A DNA stretch of 64,000 nt from VXYK01 sp965214565 (GTDB lineage: Bacteria > Actinomycetota > Acidimicrobiia > Acidimicrobiales > Aldehydirespiratoraceae), in contig OZ243951.1 in NCBI GenBank assembly GCA_965214565.1, forward strand, positions 2,418,001 to 2,482,000, given 5' to 3'. The position numbers and the translations under genes were made by a program. How positions within the stretch are numbered: position 1 is the first letter of the stretch; every line of letters begins with the position of its first letter. The notes under the pieces were generated by a model that was not told where the DNA came from, ran no database searches, and was given only the letters and a program-made list of their open reading frames with translations. Shown here in pieces: positions 62,909 through 64,000 of this stretch.

Positions 62909-63874
62909 GTGAGGCTTGGGATCTCCTACCGGATGCACTTTCGCTACTCCGAGCCAGTCACTGAGTCGCAGAACGAGGTGCGGGTTCGACCCCGTGACGA
63001 TGAGCATCAGCGGGTGCTCTCCTACCAACTGACATCACGCCCGGTTCTGAAGGTGCTCTCCGTGCTCGACTACTGGGGGACGGTCGTGGAGCATCTTGGT
63101 TTCCGCAGCGGCCACACCGAACTGGAGTTGTTGGCGGAGGCGCAGGTGGAGACTGCACCGCGATCGACGCCGACGGTCGCGCCCGACCCCTCAACGTTGA
63201 CCGAGGAGGACTTCCGCTCCGAGCATCTGGAGTACTTGGTCTCGTCGCAGCATGTGGGTTGGGTCAGCGGCGATGTGGTCGAACGGCGCGCCGCTTCAGC
63301 GGTTGCGGGAGCTTCATCGGTGCCGGCGATGGTCTTAGCGGTGATTGCCGACGTGCGTGCTGCGCTGCTCTACCGGCAGGACTCGACCGGCATCGGAGTG
63401 ACGCTGCCGGAGTTGCTCGAGGGGGGAGCGGGCGTCTGCCAGGACTTTGCCCACTTGGCGTTGGGGATGCTGCGCAGCGTCGGGGTGCCGGCCCGTTATG
63501 TCTCGGGTTACCTGTTCGCAGCCGATGAGACCTCGCTGGAGACAGGCCATGCGGACCTCGTAAGCGTGCAGACCCACGCCTGGATCGAGGTCGCAGTGCC
63601 CGGTTGGGGCTGGTGGGCACTTGATCCCACCAACGGGGGTGAGGCCGGTGAGCGTCATGTCGTGATCGGCTGCGGTCGCGACTACGGCGACGTGCCTCCG
63701 GTCCGGGGAGTGTTCACTGGCTCCGGAGTCGCCGCGGTCGACGCCGAGGTGCTGATCTCCAGGCAGACCGGCGCTGCTCTCGCCCAACCGGTGAGCGAGC
63801 CGAGCGGTCCGTTGCGGATCTCCACCTCGCCGCTGGCCGCGGATCAACAGCAACAGGCCGTCCAACAGCAGTGA
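62909..63874 (+). CDS. Transglutaminase-like protease-fold protein
   Basis: A 321-residue protein: N-terminal beta region (YRMHFRYSEPVTESQNEVRV), then the transglutaminase core with Cys in GAGVCQDFAHLALGML, His in QTHAWIEVAVPGWG and Asp in WWALDPTNGG. It completes the trio with the ATP-grasp and alpha-E genes. GTG 62909. The C-terminus ends in a Gln-rich tail. Confidence 0.92.
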   Translation: MRLGISYRMHFRYSEPVTESQNEVRVRPRDDEHQRVLSYQLTSRPVLKVLSVLDYWGTVVEHLGFRSGHTELELLAEAQVETAPRSTPTVAPDPSTLTEEDFRSEHLEYLVSSQHVGWVSGDVVERRAASAVAGASSVPAMVLAVIADVRAALLYRQDSTGIGVTLPELLEGGAGVCQDFAHLALGMLRSVGVPARYVSGYLFAADETSLETGHADLVSVQTHAWIEVAVPGWGWWALDPTNGGEAGERHVVIGCGRDYGDVPPVRGVFTGSGVAAVDAEVLISRQTGAALAQPVSEPSGPLRISTSPLAADQQQQAVQQQ

Positions 63875-63902
63875 CCGCTGCCATGCTGTGAACCGCGGTC
63901 AC
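63871..63902 (+). terminator. Stem-loop at the end of the transglutaminase gene
   Basis: GTGACCGC (63871-63878) pairs with GCGGTCAC (63895-63902) around a 16-base loop; the stem contains the TGA stop. A second 7-bp inverted repeat (CCACCGT/ACGGTGG, 63914-63932) follows. No T-run, so terminator function is a guess. From 63933 to the window end I see no supported gene. Confidence 0.4.
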
Positions 63903-64000
63903 CATGCACATAGCCACCGTCTGCAACGGTGGATCCAGGCTCAGAGGTGGAGGCCGCACTCTGTTCTTGTGGCGCCGACCCAACGCCCGCTTCGCGGGTG

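Overview
The window is GC-rich DNA from an actinomycete (Actinomycetota), probably a deep-branching, Acidimicrobiia-like one. The phylum call rests on gene order (rsmI, metG, tatD, rpf, rsmA, ispE, prs, rplY, pth, mfd, mazG, eno, ftsB, then DUF501 and ppx, the order known from mycobacteria), a resuscitation-promoting-factor domain, a DesA-type acyl-ACP desaturase, two tiny ribosomal proteins typical of actinomycetes (bS22-like and bL37-like), and many start codons lying 6-7 nt after a TANNNT -10 box (leaderless mRNAs). The class-level call is an inference.

Layout. 1-6.8 kb: a BMP-type nucleoside ABC importer (ATPase running off the left edge, lipoprotein), an ADP-forming acyl-CoA synthetase pair, a DCC protein, a bL37-like protein and a PHP phosphoesterase, all on the minus strand. 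6.9-14.5 kb: accessory region 1, with a secreted protein behind an out-of-frame G11 tract, fragments of an ISL3 transposase, an AT-richer membrane protein, an ISL3-family element with an exact 8-bp target duplication sitting in a ruined DUF1778/GNAT toxin-antitoxin pair, and a large FN3/Calx-beta protein with a 20-base C tract near its start. 14.5-35.6 kb: conserved core (ychF, desaturase, rsmI, rmuC, metG, tatD, rpf, rsmA, ispE, tRNA-Gln, prs, rplY, pth, mfd, ppiC, mazG, eno, ftsB).

35.6-53.0 kb: about 17.5 kb lies between ftsB and DUF501, which are normally neighbours. It begins with a 1.6-kb segment between two copies of a 43-bp repeat derived from the 3' end of ftsB. Next come a form-II CO-dehydrogenase-like large subunit, a DrrA-type ABC exporter, and Mo-hydroxylase accessory genes (MoxR, VWA/CoxE, two XdhC-type proteins). 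Then follow a second secreted protein whose promoter spacer is 20 G, a small membrane protein, IS3 and IS256 remnants (the latter carrying 24 G), a Fic protein, a MocA-like nucleotidyltransferase and CoxG. 53.0-64 kb: DUF501 and ppx resume the core, followed by a RimJ-type acetyltransferase, acyl-CoA ligase, enoyl-CoA hydratase-like protein, MFS exporter, Cas4-like nuclease, tRNA-Leu, and a circularly permuted ATP-grasp / alpha-E / transglutaminase trio.

The most unusual signal is a set of long homopolymeric G tracts (11, 20, 20 and 24). Three sit where slippage would switch a secreted protein: in frame after the start codon (twice) or between -35 and -10 (once). Two of these proteins share an almost identical 35-residue C-terminal module with two cysteines, behind a Thr-rich linker, although the rest of their sequences differ. 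I read this as a candidate phase-variable surface-protein family. The main cautions are that one tract lies in a dead transposase, and that poly-G can be a sequencing artefact.
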